From: Fulvivirgaceae bacterium JP3-4 | Lineage (GTDB): Bacteria > Bacteroidota > Bacteroidia > Cytophagales > Cyclobacteriaceae | DNA length: 64,000 nt | Assembly: GCA_029309925.1 (NCBI GenBank) | Contig: JARKND010000004.1 | Coordinates: 248,001-312,000, forward strand | Direction: 5' to 3' | Shown here: in pieces, positions 53,220-62,087 of the stretch | Position numbering within the stretch: the first letter of the stretch is position 1 | Layout: the number at the start of each line of letters is the position of its first letter | Translations under genes and position numbers: made by a program | The notes under the pieces: generated by a model | Seen by the model: the letters and a program-made list of their open reading frames with translations, nothing else | The model's database searches: none | Told to the model about the DNA's origin: nothing

Positions 53220-54014
53220 ATGACGTTGCGCAAATGGGCTTACCAACTTCTGGAACCTGCGGTTTCGGGAAGCAGGGCGGCCAGGGCCATTGAAGTTCTG
53301 CTGATTTCGCTGATCTTTTTGAACATCGTTGCCATTATTCTCGAATCGGTGAAAAGCATCGAAGCGGAATATGGAATATTTTTTCGCAGGCTTGAATCAT
53401 TCTCGGTGATCATCTTCAGCATCGAGTACGCGCTGCGATTGTGGACGTGTGTAGAGAACCCAAAGTATCATCATCCGGTAAAAGGCCGGCTGCGGTACGC
53501 GTTCTCCCCAATGGCGATCATCGATCTGCTCTCGATCCTGCCATTCTATATCGGCTTCCTCGACCTGGATATGCGCTTCATCCGGATCGTGAGAACATTC
53601 AGGTTGATCCGCGTACTGAAAATCGCGCGATACCTGAAGGCGTTGAATCTGATTCAGGCCGTGCTACGCGAACGCAAGGAACAGATCGTGCTCAGTGTGA
53701 TGTTTATTATCTTTCTCCTGGTGATGGTTTCCACGGTAATGTATTATGTAGAGCACGATGCACAGCCGGAAGTTTTTTCCAGCATCCCGGTAACAATGTG
53801 GTGGGGCATCGAAACGCTGACTACTGTCGGCTATGGCGATATGATCCCGGCAACCACCGCAGGAAAAATTCTCGGAGGTATGATCGCGATACTCGGTATC
53901 GGATTATTTGCACTCCCCGCGGGTATCCTTTCGAGCGGACTTACCGAGCATCTTCACGGCAATGCCAGAAAGAAAAAGCGTTGTCCCCACTGCGGTGGTG
54001 AACTGATCGATTGA
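53220..54014 (+). CDS. Voltage-gated K+ channel family ion transporter
   Basis: 264-aa six-helix ion channel of the KvAP/ion_trans type. The selectivity filter TTVGYGD is near residue 205, preceded by pore-helix MWWGIETL. The S4 helix carries spaced arginines (FIRIVRTFRLIRVLKIARYL). The C-terminal cytosolic tail ends KKKRCPHCGGELID, a single Cys-x-x-Cys knuckle. It starts 18 bp after the moaC stop and could be co-transcribed, though the functions seem unrelated. Confidence 0.92.
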   Translation: MTLRKWAYQLLEPAVSGSRAARAIEVLLISLIFLNIVAIILESVKSIEAEYGIFFRRLESFSVIIFSIEYALRLWTCVENPKYHHPVKGRLRYAFSPMAIIDLLSILPFYIGFLDLDMRFIRIVRTFRLIRVLKIARYLKALNLIQAVLRERKEQIVLSVMFIIFLLVMVSTVMYYVEHDAQPEVFSSIPVTMWWGIETLTTVGYGDMIPATTAGKILGGMIAILGIGLFALPAGILSSGLTEHLHGNARKKKRCPHCGGELID

Positions 54015-55553
54015 TCAATCTTCGTACAGAATCATTAATTCAACGCGTCTGTTCTGCGCCATCTCTTCGGCAGTCTTATTTCCATTCAGCGGCTCACTCA
54101 TCCCCTTTCCTGCAGTGCTGATACGCGTACTTTCAACTCCCTTGCTCACGAGATAATCTTTAATCGCGTTGGCGCGATACAATGAAAGTCGTTCGTTGAA
54201 CCTTGCAGAACCAACATTGTCCGTATGGCCCGTGAGATTGATCGTCAGTTTCTTGTTGTCGAGCAGCGCGGCAGTCAGGTCATCGAGATACTGCATTGAT
54301 TTTTCATCGAGCTCGCTGCTGTTGAATTCAAAATTGAAATGAAGAACCACCTTCTCCAGCAGCAAAGGCTGATGACGAATATTCCCGGCTTCTGCTTTGG
54401 CGATAGCCGAATCCTGCTTATGCTGAAGCGTAGTTTTCAGATCGGGTTTCGGTTTGCTCTTCGTCACTACAGAATCCTTTGCAGCCGTCACCGGCTTCGC
54501 CTTCACTGCTGGCTTTTGCGCTACAGGAGTTTTTTTCGCTGCCGCGGATGGTGTTTTTACACGTGGCTGATTCCTGCGCTTCAGTTTCGGATCGACAAGC
54601 CTTCTGATCTCCAGGCCGAGTTCAAATGCACCCGTGTTTCCAATATTATTTCTGATGAGAGGGAAGTCGTAGCTGAACCCAACTGAAAAATTCTCCTTGT
54701 GAAATTGCATGCCCACGATACCGGATCTGCCGATGGCATACTTCGTAATGAAATCGAGTCTCGTGTTCGGATCCTTTGCATGCCCGAGCTGATAGCCTGT
54801 GATCCCGCCAAGGTTTATAACATTTTTCGCATTGCCGCGCGTAAACAAAACTTCGGGAGTGAATGACATTTTATCCTGCTGATACAGGCGAAGTCCTCCG
54901 CCAAAGACAAATGTCGAGTTGAGCTGACTTTCGAAACCAGAAAATGAGTCCTGTGGTTTGTTAAGATCAAAAAGTGCAACATTCCAGTATGCTATCCGGT
55001 TTCCGTTTTTGTCTACTTCCTGCCAAAGCAACCCCGAGCTGAATGTGAAAAAATTATTTTGAAGGAACTGCATACTTTCGCCATTGAACCTCGTGACATC
55101 GAAGCCGCGGTCAACAACGTATTGAGATCCGGTAAATAATCCATCAAGGTTAATTTTTCTCTGTTGATATAACCCTTTGAAACCTAAGGTCAGCGTTTGA
55201 TACCTGCTCAGAAAAATATTGACTGCATACGACAGTGAAGCTTCACGTGTTGAAAATATTCCGCCCGAGCGATCATCAAGCAGTGACACACCCACACCTG
55301 ACCATCTTCTTCCGTCTCGTCTGCTCAGTAACGGGTAGGATGCAGAGGCCATCGTACTTCGCAGATTGATATCGCCACCTGCACCCTGGTGACGGTAAAT
55401 AAAATTCGCGAGTGCATAGTCAGACGCAGCAACATATGCAGGGTTGACCCGCTGTCCTGTAAAATTATACTGACTGTACTGAAAATACTGAGCCGAAGCT
55501 GTTGAAACCACAGCCAGTAACAGAAGTATTGTCAGAAGTCGTTTCACAATCAT
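54015..55553 (-). CDS. PorP/SprF-like barrel fused to OmpA peptidoglycan-binding domain
   Basis: 512 aa with a signal peptide (MIVKRLLTILLLLAVVSTASA). The N-terminal 340 residues are a PorP/SprF-type outer-membrane barrel (FTGQRVNPAYVAASDYALANF). A Lys/Pro/Ala-rich linker of about 60 residues follows, then an OmpA C-terminal domain (HFNFEFNSSELDEKSMQYL, LTGHTDNVGSARFNERLS, RRVELMILYED). The fusion would link the T9SS partner protein to peptidoglycan. Last gene of the sigma-factor-led operon, overlapping the preceding gene by 4 nt. Confidence 0.92.
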   Translation of the reverse strand: MIVKRLLTILLLLAVVSTASAQYFQYSQYNFTGQRVNPAYVAASDYALANFIYRHQGAGGDINLRSTMASASYPLLSRRDGRRWSGVGVSLLDDRSGGIFSTREASLSYAVNIFLSRYQTLTLGFKGLYQQRKINLDGLFTGSQYVVDRGFDVTRFNGESMQFLQNNFFTFSSGLLWQEVDKNGNRIAYWNVALFDLNKPQDSFSGFESQLNSTFVFGGGLRLYQQDKMSFTPEVLFTRGNAKNVINLGGITGYQLGHAKDPNTRLDFITKYAIGRSGIVGMQFHKENFSVGFSYDFPLIRNNIGNTGAFELGLEIRRLVDPKLKRRNQPRVKTPSAAAKKTPVAQKPAVKAKPVTAAKDSVVTKSKPKPDLKTTLQHKQDSAIAKAEAGNIRHQPLLLEKVVLHFNFEFNSSELDEKSMQYLDDLTAALLDNKKLTINLTGHTDNVGSARFNERLSLYRANAIKDYLVSKGVESTRISTAGKGMSEPLNGNKTAEEMAQNRRVELMILYED

Positions 55554-57970
55554 CGTATCAGCACGATTGATCCATTTGTTTTTCCATTGAGCAGCAGTCT
55601 GCGTCCGCTCGGATGTTCACCCTTCACTTTCCAATAATAAACACCAGCAGGTTGTTTCACTCCGTTTGCTGTGCCATCCCAGCCACTGTTTGAGACCTGG
55701 CTCACGTCTTTCGTTTCGTACAATACATTTCCCTCGCGGTTATGTATCGCAAAACTGAAGTTCGACACCTGCGACAATCCGTAGACCTTTACTTCGTCAT
55801 TTTTGCCATCATCGTTTGGCGTAAACAGATTAGGAATGAAAGCGGTGCCCTCAACATTTACATGAACGTTTGCCGATGCGCTGCAGCCAATAGAATCATA
55901 AGCAGTAACCGTGTATGTCGTTGATGAAAGTGGTGATGCAATTGGATTGGCTATTGTGCTGTTGTCGAGCGTCTCTGCCGGAGCCCACTGATATCGCTCG
56001 CCACCGCCTGCCGACAACTGAACCGATTCTCCTTTCAACACCTGGTAAGCTTCGCCCTCGAGCGTAATGACAGGTTTGCTGATCCTCAATGCTGTCTTGT
56101 GTTGAATGCCACACCCTTCTGTGTTGGATGCCGTGAGCGTTACAGTGTCCGGCTGAGTCGCAGTATATCTGATCGATGACGCTGTGCCCAGATTGCCTTT
56201 AAGCAAGCTCGTCCATTGGACCTGTGCCCAGGCAGATTCGCTGCTCAGATCGATCATCTGTCCTTCACATACAAAGCGCGTTTCCGTAGACTTCTTTACA
56301 AAATTCTTTTTGATTTCGATCAGATAAATTTTCAGCGAGGCACATCCCTCAATTTCAGTAAAGGAGAAAACGGTGTCCGATGCCGTGGCTTCCATCTGGA
56401 AAGTGAGCCCTTCCTCAAGAAATCCCTTTGACAAGGAGAACCACTTTGGGTTTCCCTCTGCAGTAAACGTCAACGTTTCGTTTTTGCAGGCAGGAACCTT
56501 GACGATCTCCGGTGCAGCACACGGTGTCGCGGTGCCCTCACAGACCCCCGGACGGCCACCGGGAATCGCTTCCTCAGGCGACTCGAACGAATTGTCAACG
56601 GACTGAACCGCATAAGAAAATGGTGTCACGGTTTGCGGCTTCAGAAGCAGATAATTCCTGGTGCCGGCATTGCCGTGAGAAACCACCAGACGTTCCGTTG
56701 TGAACATATCGAAGTCACCCACCTGCAGCTCGCTGTTGACGGTCTGCAAAGTTACATCATAGGTGATTGCATTTGACGGAGTATGGTCATCGATTGCCGG
56801 ATTCCAATACAGGAAAAGTTTGTTGAAGATGGTGAAACCGAAGGCGCCCATTGGTGGGGAAGGTCCGCGGTTGTAGCGGGCTTTATTTCGCCACGTGTGC
56901 AACTGGAGTTTCCCTGTGCCTGTCACGACCTGCACCAAGTCCAGGTCGCCATCGCGATCATAGTCGCCAAAGGCCTGATGATGAAGTCTTGATTTGTTGA
57001 GATCGACTGTCACTGAGTCGCGGATAAAAATCCTGTTCAGGGTATCACCGGCAGCATTAAAACCCATACTGTGGATATCGCATTTCCCATCGGAATTAAA
57101 ATCAGCGAGGAATGTTGCGTTGTTTGAAAGGGGTACCAGCGTGTCCTTTGCAACGAAGACACCATCCTGATTCAAAAACTGAACTGACGCATTTTGACCC
57201 GAAGTATTCAAACCTGTTACAAAAATATCCAGCCTGCCATCGTGATTGAGGTCTGCAAGAGAACTCTTTCCGTTTACAATTTTTGATGCAGGTGAACTTT
57301 TAAAATAAAGCCCGCCCTCGTTGATCAGAAACTTTGTGACATGAGCATTATTTTCTTTTCCGGCAATGAAGATGTCGTTGTCACTATCGCCATCGAAATC
57401 GAAGACCTGAATGGATGTGGCGTGAACTTTCAGTGAATCATGGACAAGCTTCCAAGTTGTTCCCAACTGGTAGATATTGAAAAACGCCAGTGCATTTTCG
57501 CTTCCGCTGATCATGAGCTCACCCGTTCCGTTGCCGTTGAGGTCAGCAAAATGTAGAGCGGAACCTGCAACCGCGATGGATGCGCGTTCAATAAATTTGA
57601 AGTCGCCCTGGTTTTCGAAGAAAGCGGTCTTTGGAGCATTGGCGAAAATTCCGGAGACAATCACATCCATATCGTTGTCACGATCAAAGTCTGCGATGCG
57701 GTAGGTTGCCGAGTGAAAGCCCAGATAGTGTGCTGTTGGATTGACCGGTCCGCGTTCCGGGTTGCTTTTACAAGTGATGAAGAAGTTTTCACCGGACTGC
57801 GTTTTGGCAAACACGAACACATCGAGCCATGGGTCGCTGTCAAAATTTACCCACTGAACTTCGGCCGTAACAGCGGAGTCAGGCAAATCGACTGAGGCAA
57901 CATCTGTGAATTGCTGGGCGTTGCTCATCAAGCTTACGAGAACACAGCCAGCCAGGATGAATGATCTCAT
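55550..57970 (-). CDS. T9SS-secreted FG-GAP protein with type B sorting domain
   Basis: 806 aa with a signal peptide (MRSFILAGCVLVSLMSNA). The first 380 residues hold FG-GAP-like repeats (FDRDNDMDVIVSG, FDGDSDNDIFIAG, YDRDGDLDLVQV). Several Ig-like domains with cysteines follow. The C-terminal 85 residues match the gliding-motility type B sorting domain (FIPNLFTPNDDGKNDEVKV, GVYYWKVKG). Exported by T9SS and displayed on the surface. Overlaps both neighbours in the operon by 4 nt; the downstream PorP-OmpA fusion is its probable outer-membrane partner. Confidence 0.93.
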   Translation of the reverse strand: MRSFILAGCVLVSLMSNAQQFTDVASVDLPDSAVTAEVQWVNFDSDPWLDVFVFAKTQSGENFFITCKSNPERGPVNPTAHYLGFHSATYRIADFDRDNDMDVIVSGIFANAPKTAFFENQGDFKFIERASIAVAGSALHFADLNGNGTGELMISGSENALAFFNIYQLGTTWKLVHDSLKVHATSIQVFDFDGDSDNDIFIAGKENNAHVTKFLINEGGLYFKSSPASKIVNGKSSLADLNHDGRLDIFVTGLNTSGQNASVQFLNQDGVFVAKDTLVPLSNNATFLADFNSDGKCDIHSMGFNAAGDTLNRIFIRDSVTVDLNKSRLHHQAFGDYDRDGDLDLVQVVTGTGKLQLHTWRNKARYNRGPSPPMGAFGFTIFNKLFLYWNPAIDDHTPSNAITYDVTLQTVNSELQVGDFDMFTTERLVVSHGNAGTRNYLLLKPQTVTPFSYAVQSVDNSFESPEEAIPGGRPGVCEGTATPCAAPEIVKVPACKNETLTFTAEGNPKWFSLSKGFLEEGLTFQMEATASDTVFSFTEIEGCASLKIYLIEIKKNFVKKSTETRFVCEGQMIDLSSESAWAQVQWTSLLKGNLGTASSIRYTATQPDTVTLTASNTEGCGIQHKTALRISKPVITLEGEAYQVLKGESVQLSAGGGERYQWAPAETLDNSTIANPIASPLSSTTYTVTAYDSIGCSASANVHVNVEGTAFIPNLFTPNDDGKNDEVKVYGLSQVSNFSFAIHNREGNVLYETKDVSQVSNSGWDGTANGVKQPAGVYYWKVKGEHPSGRRLLLNGKTNGSIVLIR

Positions 57971-58740
57971 TTTTCTGATGTTATTTTTTTGATCTGAAAC
58001 GTCAACGGCAAAGACATTCTGCTCGCAACCGGCTTGTTGTTATAGGTCGCAGCTTTCCATTCGGGCATGTTCGTGATCAGGCGCACTGCTTCTCTGTCGA
58101 ATGCCGGACCCAGCGAATTTTCGATTGTGATGCGTTCCGGGTTTCCATCAGCGTTGATGGTGAAGATGGCGGTCACTTCACCCTGGATCGAATCTTTCAT
58201 GGCTTCGGCAGGATATTTCAATTCGCGCCTGAAGTATTCGTACAAATTCGGATATCCATCAACTGGCTCCGCCTGCGCATACACAGGTTCTGCCGGAGGT
58301 GTTATTGCCGGAGTTAATGCTTTCTCGTTTTTATCACTGTCGTTTGTATTGCTTTGTGCTTTTTCAGGCTTTTGTGCCGGAGTTGAAGTTTGTTTGGTGT
58401 CTTCTTTTTTAACTGTGCCGGAGGATCCTGATGCCGACTGCTGAGCATTATTTTTCTTTACCATTGAATCGTCAACGGCTGCAGAAGGGGTTTTAAAAGT
58501 CTCTTCTGATTTTGTTTCATTGGCAGGTTTCGTCTCATCGGAATTGGTGCGCACCAAAAACCAATATGACAACCCCGCGCCTACCATGAGCGCGACAGCG
58601 ATTGCATACCTTGCACCACGGAAACCTCCGGATGGACTATTCTTATGTATTTCGAGCAACCGATCGAAATCCATATACGAACGGATTTCCTCGTCCGTGA
58701 TCTCTGGCCTCGTTTTCATTATCTTTATTTTCGCTTTCAT
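57967..58740 (-). CDS. TonB C-terminal domain transmembrane protein, possible anti-sigma partner
   Basis: 257 aa. Cytosolic N-terminus of about 44 residues (PEITDEEIRSYMDFDRLLEI), one membrane helix (YAIAVALMVGAGLSYWFLV), a low-complexity Ser/Thr/Lys/Pro linker, and a C-terminal TonB domain (YFRRELKYPAEAMKDSIQ, GEVTAIFTINADG). TonB domains here act in energy transduction or peptidoglycan and partner contacts. It lies directly behind an ECF sigma gene with a 4-nt overlap, the position usually held by an anti-sigma factor, but its cytosolic part has no known anti-sigma fold. Role inferred. Confidence 0.8.
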   Translation of the reverse strand: MKAKIKIMKTRPEITDEEIRSYMDFDRLLEIHKNSPSGGFRGARYAIAVALMVGAGLSYWFLVRTNSDETKPANETKSEETFKTPSAAVDDSMVKKNNAQQSASGSSGTVKKEDTKQTSTPAQKPEKAQSNTNDSDKNEKALTPAITPPAEPVYAQAEPVDGYPNLYEYFRRELKYPAEAMKDSIQGEVTAIFTINADGNPERITIENSLGPAFDREAVRLITNMPEWKAATYNNKPVASRMSLPLTFQIKKITSEK

Positions 58741-59297
58741 TTTCTGACAAACAGTTTTTTCATCTTATCCAGCACGCGATACGTTCTGACCTTTGCATAA
58801 TTTTCCGAAACGCCTATGATGTCAGCCACTTCCCGGAAGGGACGACCTTCCAGAAACCTCAGCTCGATGTATTGAATGTCTTCCAGTGACAATTTTTCCA
58901 GGATCAGTGGAAGCTTTGCCTTGAGCTCAGCCATGGCCTCGTTTCCAAACATCTCTTCATACAAAAGTTCTGCATGCTCATCTTCAAGCAGGACGACACG
59001 ATGACGCTTGTTTTTCCGGAAATAGTCGTTGCACTCGTTGGCAGCAATCCGGTAAAGCCATGACGAAAACGGAAATCCTTTGAACTTAAACTGACCGAGG
59101 TTCTGAAGTGCTTTCAGGAATGCCTGAGAAGTAATGTCCGCGGTTATGTCTTTGTCGCTCACACGATGCAACACAAACCGAAAAATGGACCGATAGTAAC
59201 GCTCATAAATTGGCCTGAAAGCCTCAGGATTTTTTTGCGCATCACGGATGGTCTGTTCTTCTTCCGGGGGATGACCGATCTTCAAGTCGTGCTTCAA
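58737..59297 (-). CDS. ECF RNA polymerase sigma factor
   Basis: 186-aa sigma-70 family group IV factor. Region 2 is FRPIYERYYRSIFRFVLHRV to FSSWLYRIAANECNDYFRKN; region 4 is LSLEDIQYIELRFLEGRPF to VSENYAKVRTYRVLDKMKK. Start codon is TTG: an in-frame stop just upstream and lack of ATG in the frame leave no better choice. First gene of a four-gene operon with three ATGA overlaps. It probably directs transcription of its own operon and other surface-protein genes, which is a prediction. A terminator insulates it from moaE upstream. Confidence 0.92.
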   Translation of the reverse strand: MKHDLKIGHPPEEEQTIRDAQKNPEAFRPIYERYYRSIFRFVLHRVSDKDITADITSQAFLKALQNLGQFKFKGFPFSSWLYRIAANECNDYFRKNKRHRVVLLEDEHAELLYEEMFGNEAMAELKAKLPLILEKLSLEDIQYIELRFLEGRPFREVADIIGVSENYAKVRTYRVLDKMKKLFVRK

Positions 59298-59354
59298 TGG
59301 ATACTGTTTTCAAACACTACAATGATGGAAAGCTTAAAAAGATACAGGAAGGAA

Positions 59355-59394
59355 GAAAAAATAAAAAGAAAAAGGGAACGATTCTTGTTCCCTT
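59355..59394 (-). terminator. Minus-strand terminator downstream of moaE
   Basis: Perfect 8-bp stem AAGGGAAC/GTTCCCTT with a 7-nt loop. On the minus strand it is followed by TTTTTTCTTTTTATTTTTT. It would stop transcription from moaE before the sigma operon, so the sigma gene must have its own promoter in the 58 bp between it and this hairpin. Confidence 0.7.
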
Positions 59395-59428
59395 CTGTTA
59401 TAGTAATGTCTATAATCCCCGGCTTTAT

Positions 59429-59569
59429 ATGAAATCAACAGCAAAAACTTCATTTGATGAAGTGTTTTCGAATCCCATTACAAGAAATCTCATTCTCATT
59501 CTGGTATCTGCGCTGGCCCTGGCAATAGCCGTGGTTACCGGAGCGATTATTATTTACAATCAATTCTGA
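59429..59569 (+). CDS. Small single-pass membrane protein
   Basis: 46 aa, MKSTAKTSFDEVFSNPITRN then one hydrophobic helix (LILILVSALALAIAVVTGAI) and IYNQF. It has the look of a genuine micro-protein. An in-frame ATG upstream at 59297 would extend it through the terminator and into the sigma start and is rejected. It is convergent with moaE, their 3' ends overlapping by 10 bp. Function unknown. Confidence 0.45.
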   Translation: MKSTAKTSFDEVFSNPITRNLILILVSALALAIAVVTGAIIIYNQF

Positions 59570-59994
59570 ACAGCCATCGTTCCGGCTGGGCGAGCTGAGA
59601 TCCACTCCTCGCCATCTTCGAAGACTTCCTTCTTCCAGATGGGTGCTTTTTCTTTCAGGTTATCAATAATAAATTGACAGGCATCGAAAGAATCTCTCCG
59701 GTGCGGTGTCGATACCGCTACAACCACCGATACCTCACCCGGCTTCAGTGTTCCAATGCGATGACTCACACCAAATCCAAGAATCGGCCATCGGTGTGAT
59801 GCTTCATCCGTTATCTTTTTAATTTCTGCTACCGCCATTGCTTCGTAAGCCTCATATTCCAGCCACAGCACATTCTTTGCATGCGCGGTATTACGCACAG
59901 TACCAATAAACACATTTACTGCTCCAGCCCCCAAGCTGCAGGCAGTGTCGATGACCTTCTGTACATCAATAGCTTTTTCTGTGATTTTGATCAT
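59560..59994 (-). CDS. moaE: Molybdopterin synthase catalytic subunit MoaE
   Basis: 144-aa large subunit that uses thiocarboxylated MoaD to put two sulfurs into cyclic pyranopterin. Diagnostic segments are GAVNVFIGTVRN, LEYEAYEAMAVAEI, HRIGTLKPGE, STPHRRDSFDAC and PIWKKEVFEDG, which carry the substrate-binding Arg and Lys residues. It is 270 bp from moaD, same strand, with an iterated repeat between. Confidence 0.95.
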   Translation of the reverse strand: MIKITEKAIDVQKVIDTACSLGAGAVNVFIGTVRNTAHAKNVLWLEYEAYEAMAVAEIKKITDEASHRWPILGFGVSHRIGTLKPGEVSVVVAVSTPHRRDSFDACQFIIDNLKEKAPIWKKEVFEDGEEWISARPAGTMAVQN

Positions 59995-60076
59995 AAGCTG
60001 ATTGGTTGATTGAACAATTTTTTCGGAGAGCAGGTGAAGGTAGACAGTTCGGGTGTCAAATTCAAGGAAAAGTTCT

Positions 60077-60265
60077 AAATGTGCTCAGGTGCTCATGTGC
60101 CCATGTGTTCATGTCTGACTGGGACTAATTACCCTTTCCTGACTCCGAAGCAGCCAATGGAATTAGTCGGCAGGCGCGATAAAAAAGATGAGTTACAGAT
60201 TAAATGTCACAACATGAGCACCTGAACACATTACCACATTAACACATTAACACATGACCACATTT
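60077..60265. repeat. GCTCATGTG/CACATTAACACATT iterated inverted repeat
   Basis: The left arm (60077-60115) iterates ATGTGCTC, AGGTGCTC, ATGTGCCC, ATGTGTTC. The right arm (60201-60265) iterates the inverse CATGAGCACC, TGAACACATT, ACCACATT, AACACATT. The centre is about 85 bp. It fills the gap between moaD and moaE. A shorter GATTGGTTGATTG tract at 59998-60012 belongs to another word set. Confidence 0.75.
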
Positions 60266-60266
60266 C

Positions 60267-60509
60267 TCACCCGCCACTGACCGGTGGGATCAGGGCAATC
60301 TCATCTGTTTCGTGAATGGCCTGCATGTCTTCCGCGTAATTATGGTTAACGGCAATAAACAGGGATTTCAGTCCGGAAAGCCTTGGGTACTTGTTGTACA
60401 GAAATTCTTTTAATTCGTGGACGGTAGCTGCTTCAAGCTCAACGACTGATTCCTTCGTACCAATGATCTCTTTTGTAATACCAAATGCTTTTACATTAAA
60501 CCGGGCCAT
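60267..60509 (-). CDS. moaD: Molybdopterin synthase sulfur carrier subunit MoaD
   Basis: 80-aa ubiquitin-like protein that ends in the obligatory Gly-Gly (PPVSGG), the site of thiocarboxylation. Typical features are VHELKEFLYNKYP and ALIPPVSGG. Divergent from moaA with 68 bp between starts. Partner of MoaE downstream. Confidence 0.93.
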   Translation of the reverse strand: MARFNVKAFGITKEIIGTKESVVELEAATVHELKEFLYNKYPRLSGLKSLFIAVNHNYAEDMQAIHETDEIALIPPVSGG

Positions 60510-60577
60510 ACCTGCTATTAAATACTTTCTGCTTTAAAAGTATCATTTAGTATCTTTAACAGCAATATCCACGCACA

Positions 60578-61570
60578 TTGACGACTCTTTTTGACAATCA
60601 TGGACGCCCCTTAAACTATCTGCGGCTTGCAGTGACCGATCGCTGTAACCTTCGCTGCTTCTATTGCATGCCGGCAGAAGGTATCCGGTACATACCGAAG
60701 AAAGAAGTTTTGTCGTTTGAGGAAATTGAGCGGATTGTGCGCCTCCTCGCTTCAATGGGCATCAGCAAGGTACGACTGACCGGAGGAGAACCATTTGTTC
60801 GCAACGACCTTATGAATCTGATCCGGACGATGGTTGAAATTCCCGGCATCCGCGATCTGCATCTCACAACCAACGGAGTGCTTACCGCTCCGCACATCCC
60901 TGAGTTGAAACGACTTGGAATCGCTTCGGTGAATCTCAGTCTCGACACACTGGATCGCGAGCGGTTTAAAGCTATTACGCTGCGCGATGAATTTGATAAC
61001 ACCATGAAGACACTTGATCTGCTGCTCGGACACGAGATCCCTGTGAAAATCAATGCGGTTGTCATGGAAGGCAAAAACATCGATGACATTCTGCCGCTTG
61101 TGGCGCTCACCAAACACAAAAATATCTCAGTTCGCTTTATCGAAGAAATGCCATTCAATGGTGGAAGCCACAACCCGGTGCTGCACTGGAACTATAACAA
61201 AATACTCAACCACATCCGCGAGGCATATCCTTCCATTTCAAAAGTGCTAGATGAGCCGAACTCAACCGCCTACCATTATAAGATCTCAGGCCACGAAGGC
61301 AGCATCGGCATCATCGCTGCTTTCAGCCGTACGTTCTGCGGAACCTGTAATCGCATCCGGGTTACAGCGCAGGGCACCCTTAAGACGTGCCTGTATGATG
61401 AAGGCGTGTTAGACATCAAACAATTGCTGCGCAGCGGAGCTTCAGACGAAATGATCAGGGAAAAATTGCTGCATGCGTTTTCGTCAAGAGCGGTTGATGG
61501 ATTTGAAGCGGAACGAAAAAGAACAGTCGATCATCCCGTCAATGAATCCATGTCTACGATCGGTGGATAA
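60578..61570 (+). CDS. moaA: GTP 3',8-cyclase MoaA (radical SAM)
   Basis: 330-aa radical SAM enzyme that starts molybdopterin synthesis from GTP. SAM-cluster cysteines are Cys23, Cys27 and Cys30 (DRCNLRCFYC). The second [4Fe-4S] cluster is in CGTCNRIRVTAQGTLKTCLY near residues 253-271. The C-terminus ends in the catalytic GG (STIGG). The start is TTG, which gives the family-typical N-terminus (NHGRPLNYLRLAVT). First gene of a unit with a molybdopterin-binding-like protein and TauE. Confidence 0.94.
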   Translation: MTTLFDNHGRPLNYLRLAVTDRCNLRCFYCMPAEGIRYIPKKEVLSFEEIERIVRLLASMGISKVRLTGGEPFVRNDLMNLIRTMVEIPGIRDLHLTTNGVLTAPHIPELKRLGIASVNLSLDTLDRERFKAITLRDEFDNTMKTLDLLLGHEIPVKINAVVMEGKNIDDILPLVALTKHKNISVRFIEEMPFNGGSHNPVLHWNYNKILNHIREAYPSISKVLDEPNSTAYHYKISGHEGSIGIIAAFSRTFCGTCNRIRVTAQGTLKTCLYDEGVLDIKQLLRSGASDEMIREKLLHAFSSRAVDGFEAERKRTVDHPVNESMSTIGG

Positions 61571-61577
61571 CGCACCT

Positions 61578-62087
61578 ATGAAAATATTTTTCCTTACCTG
61601 CTTACTGCTGGTTCTTCAATTTGACGTTTTCGCTCAGAGCAAGGCAACCACATCGTTCGTCATCAAAGGCGATATTAAAAGCGAGATTACCATTACGGTC
61701 AAAGAGCTTCGCAGTCAGAAACTTCACAGCATTGGCACAATCGACATCACCAATCACAAAGGTGAAATAAAAGGTTCGGCAAAGGACATGAAAGGCATTT
61801 TGCTGCGCGAACTGATTCAATCTGTTTCGCTGAACGTGGATAATCCAAAATATTACAGTGAATACTATTTCGTGTGCACGGGCACTGATAATTATAAGGT
61901 TGTCTATTCCTGGAACGAACTCTTCAACACTGCCGTGGGCGACAAGGTTTTTATCGTCACGGAAAAAGACGGTCAAAACATGCTCGATAATGAAGACGGC
62001 CTGCTGATGATCTCGTCAGACGATCGGAAGACCGGCAGACGGTTTGTCAAGAACCTCGAAACCATTGAAGTGAGACGAGTTCAGTAA
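61578..62087 (+). CDS. Secreted molybdopterin-binding-like protein (sulfite oxidase fold fragment)
   Basis: 169 aa with a signal peptide (MKIFFLTCLLLVLQFDVFA). The mature part resembles the oxidoreductase molybdopterin-binding (SUOX) fold in short form: LRSQKLHSIGTIDITNHKGE, KGILLRELIQSV, YYFVCTGTDNYKVVYSWNELF, GRRFVKNLETIEV. It lacks the catalytic Cys segment of full sulfite oxidases, so cofactor binding is uncertain. It follows moaA by 7 bp and overlaps the TauE start by 1 bp. Likely periplasmic. A longer frame beginning inside moaA is rejected. Confidence 0.8.
   Translation: MKIFFLTCLLLVLQFDVFAQSKATTSFVIKGDIKSEITITVKELRSQKLHSIGTIDITNHKGEIKGSAKDMKGILLRELIQSVSLNVDNPKYYSEYYFVCTGTDNYKVVYSWNELFNTAVGDKVFIVTEKDGQNMLDNEDGLLMISSDDRKTGRRFVKNLETIEVRRVQ

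Noticed and set aside
60543-60755. Minus-strand frame of 70 residues across the moaA start
   Set aside because: It is antisense to MoaA coding sequence with no domain or independent signal.
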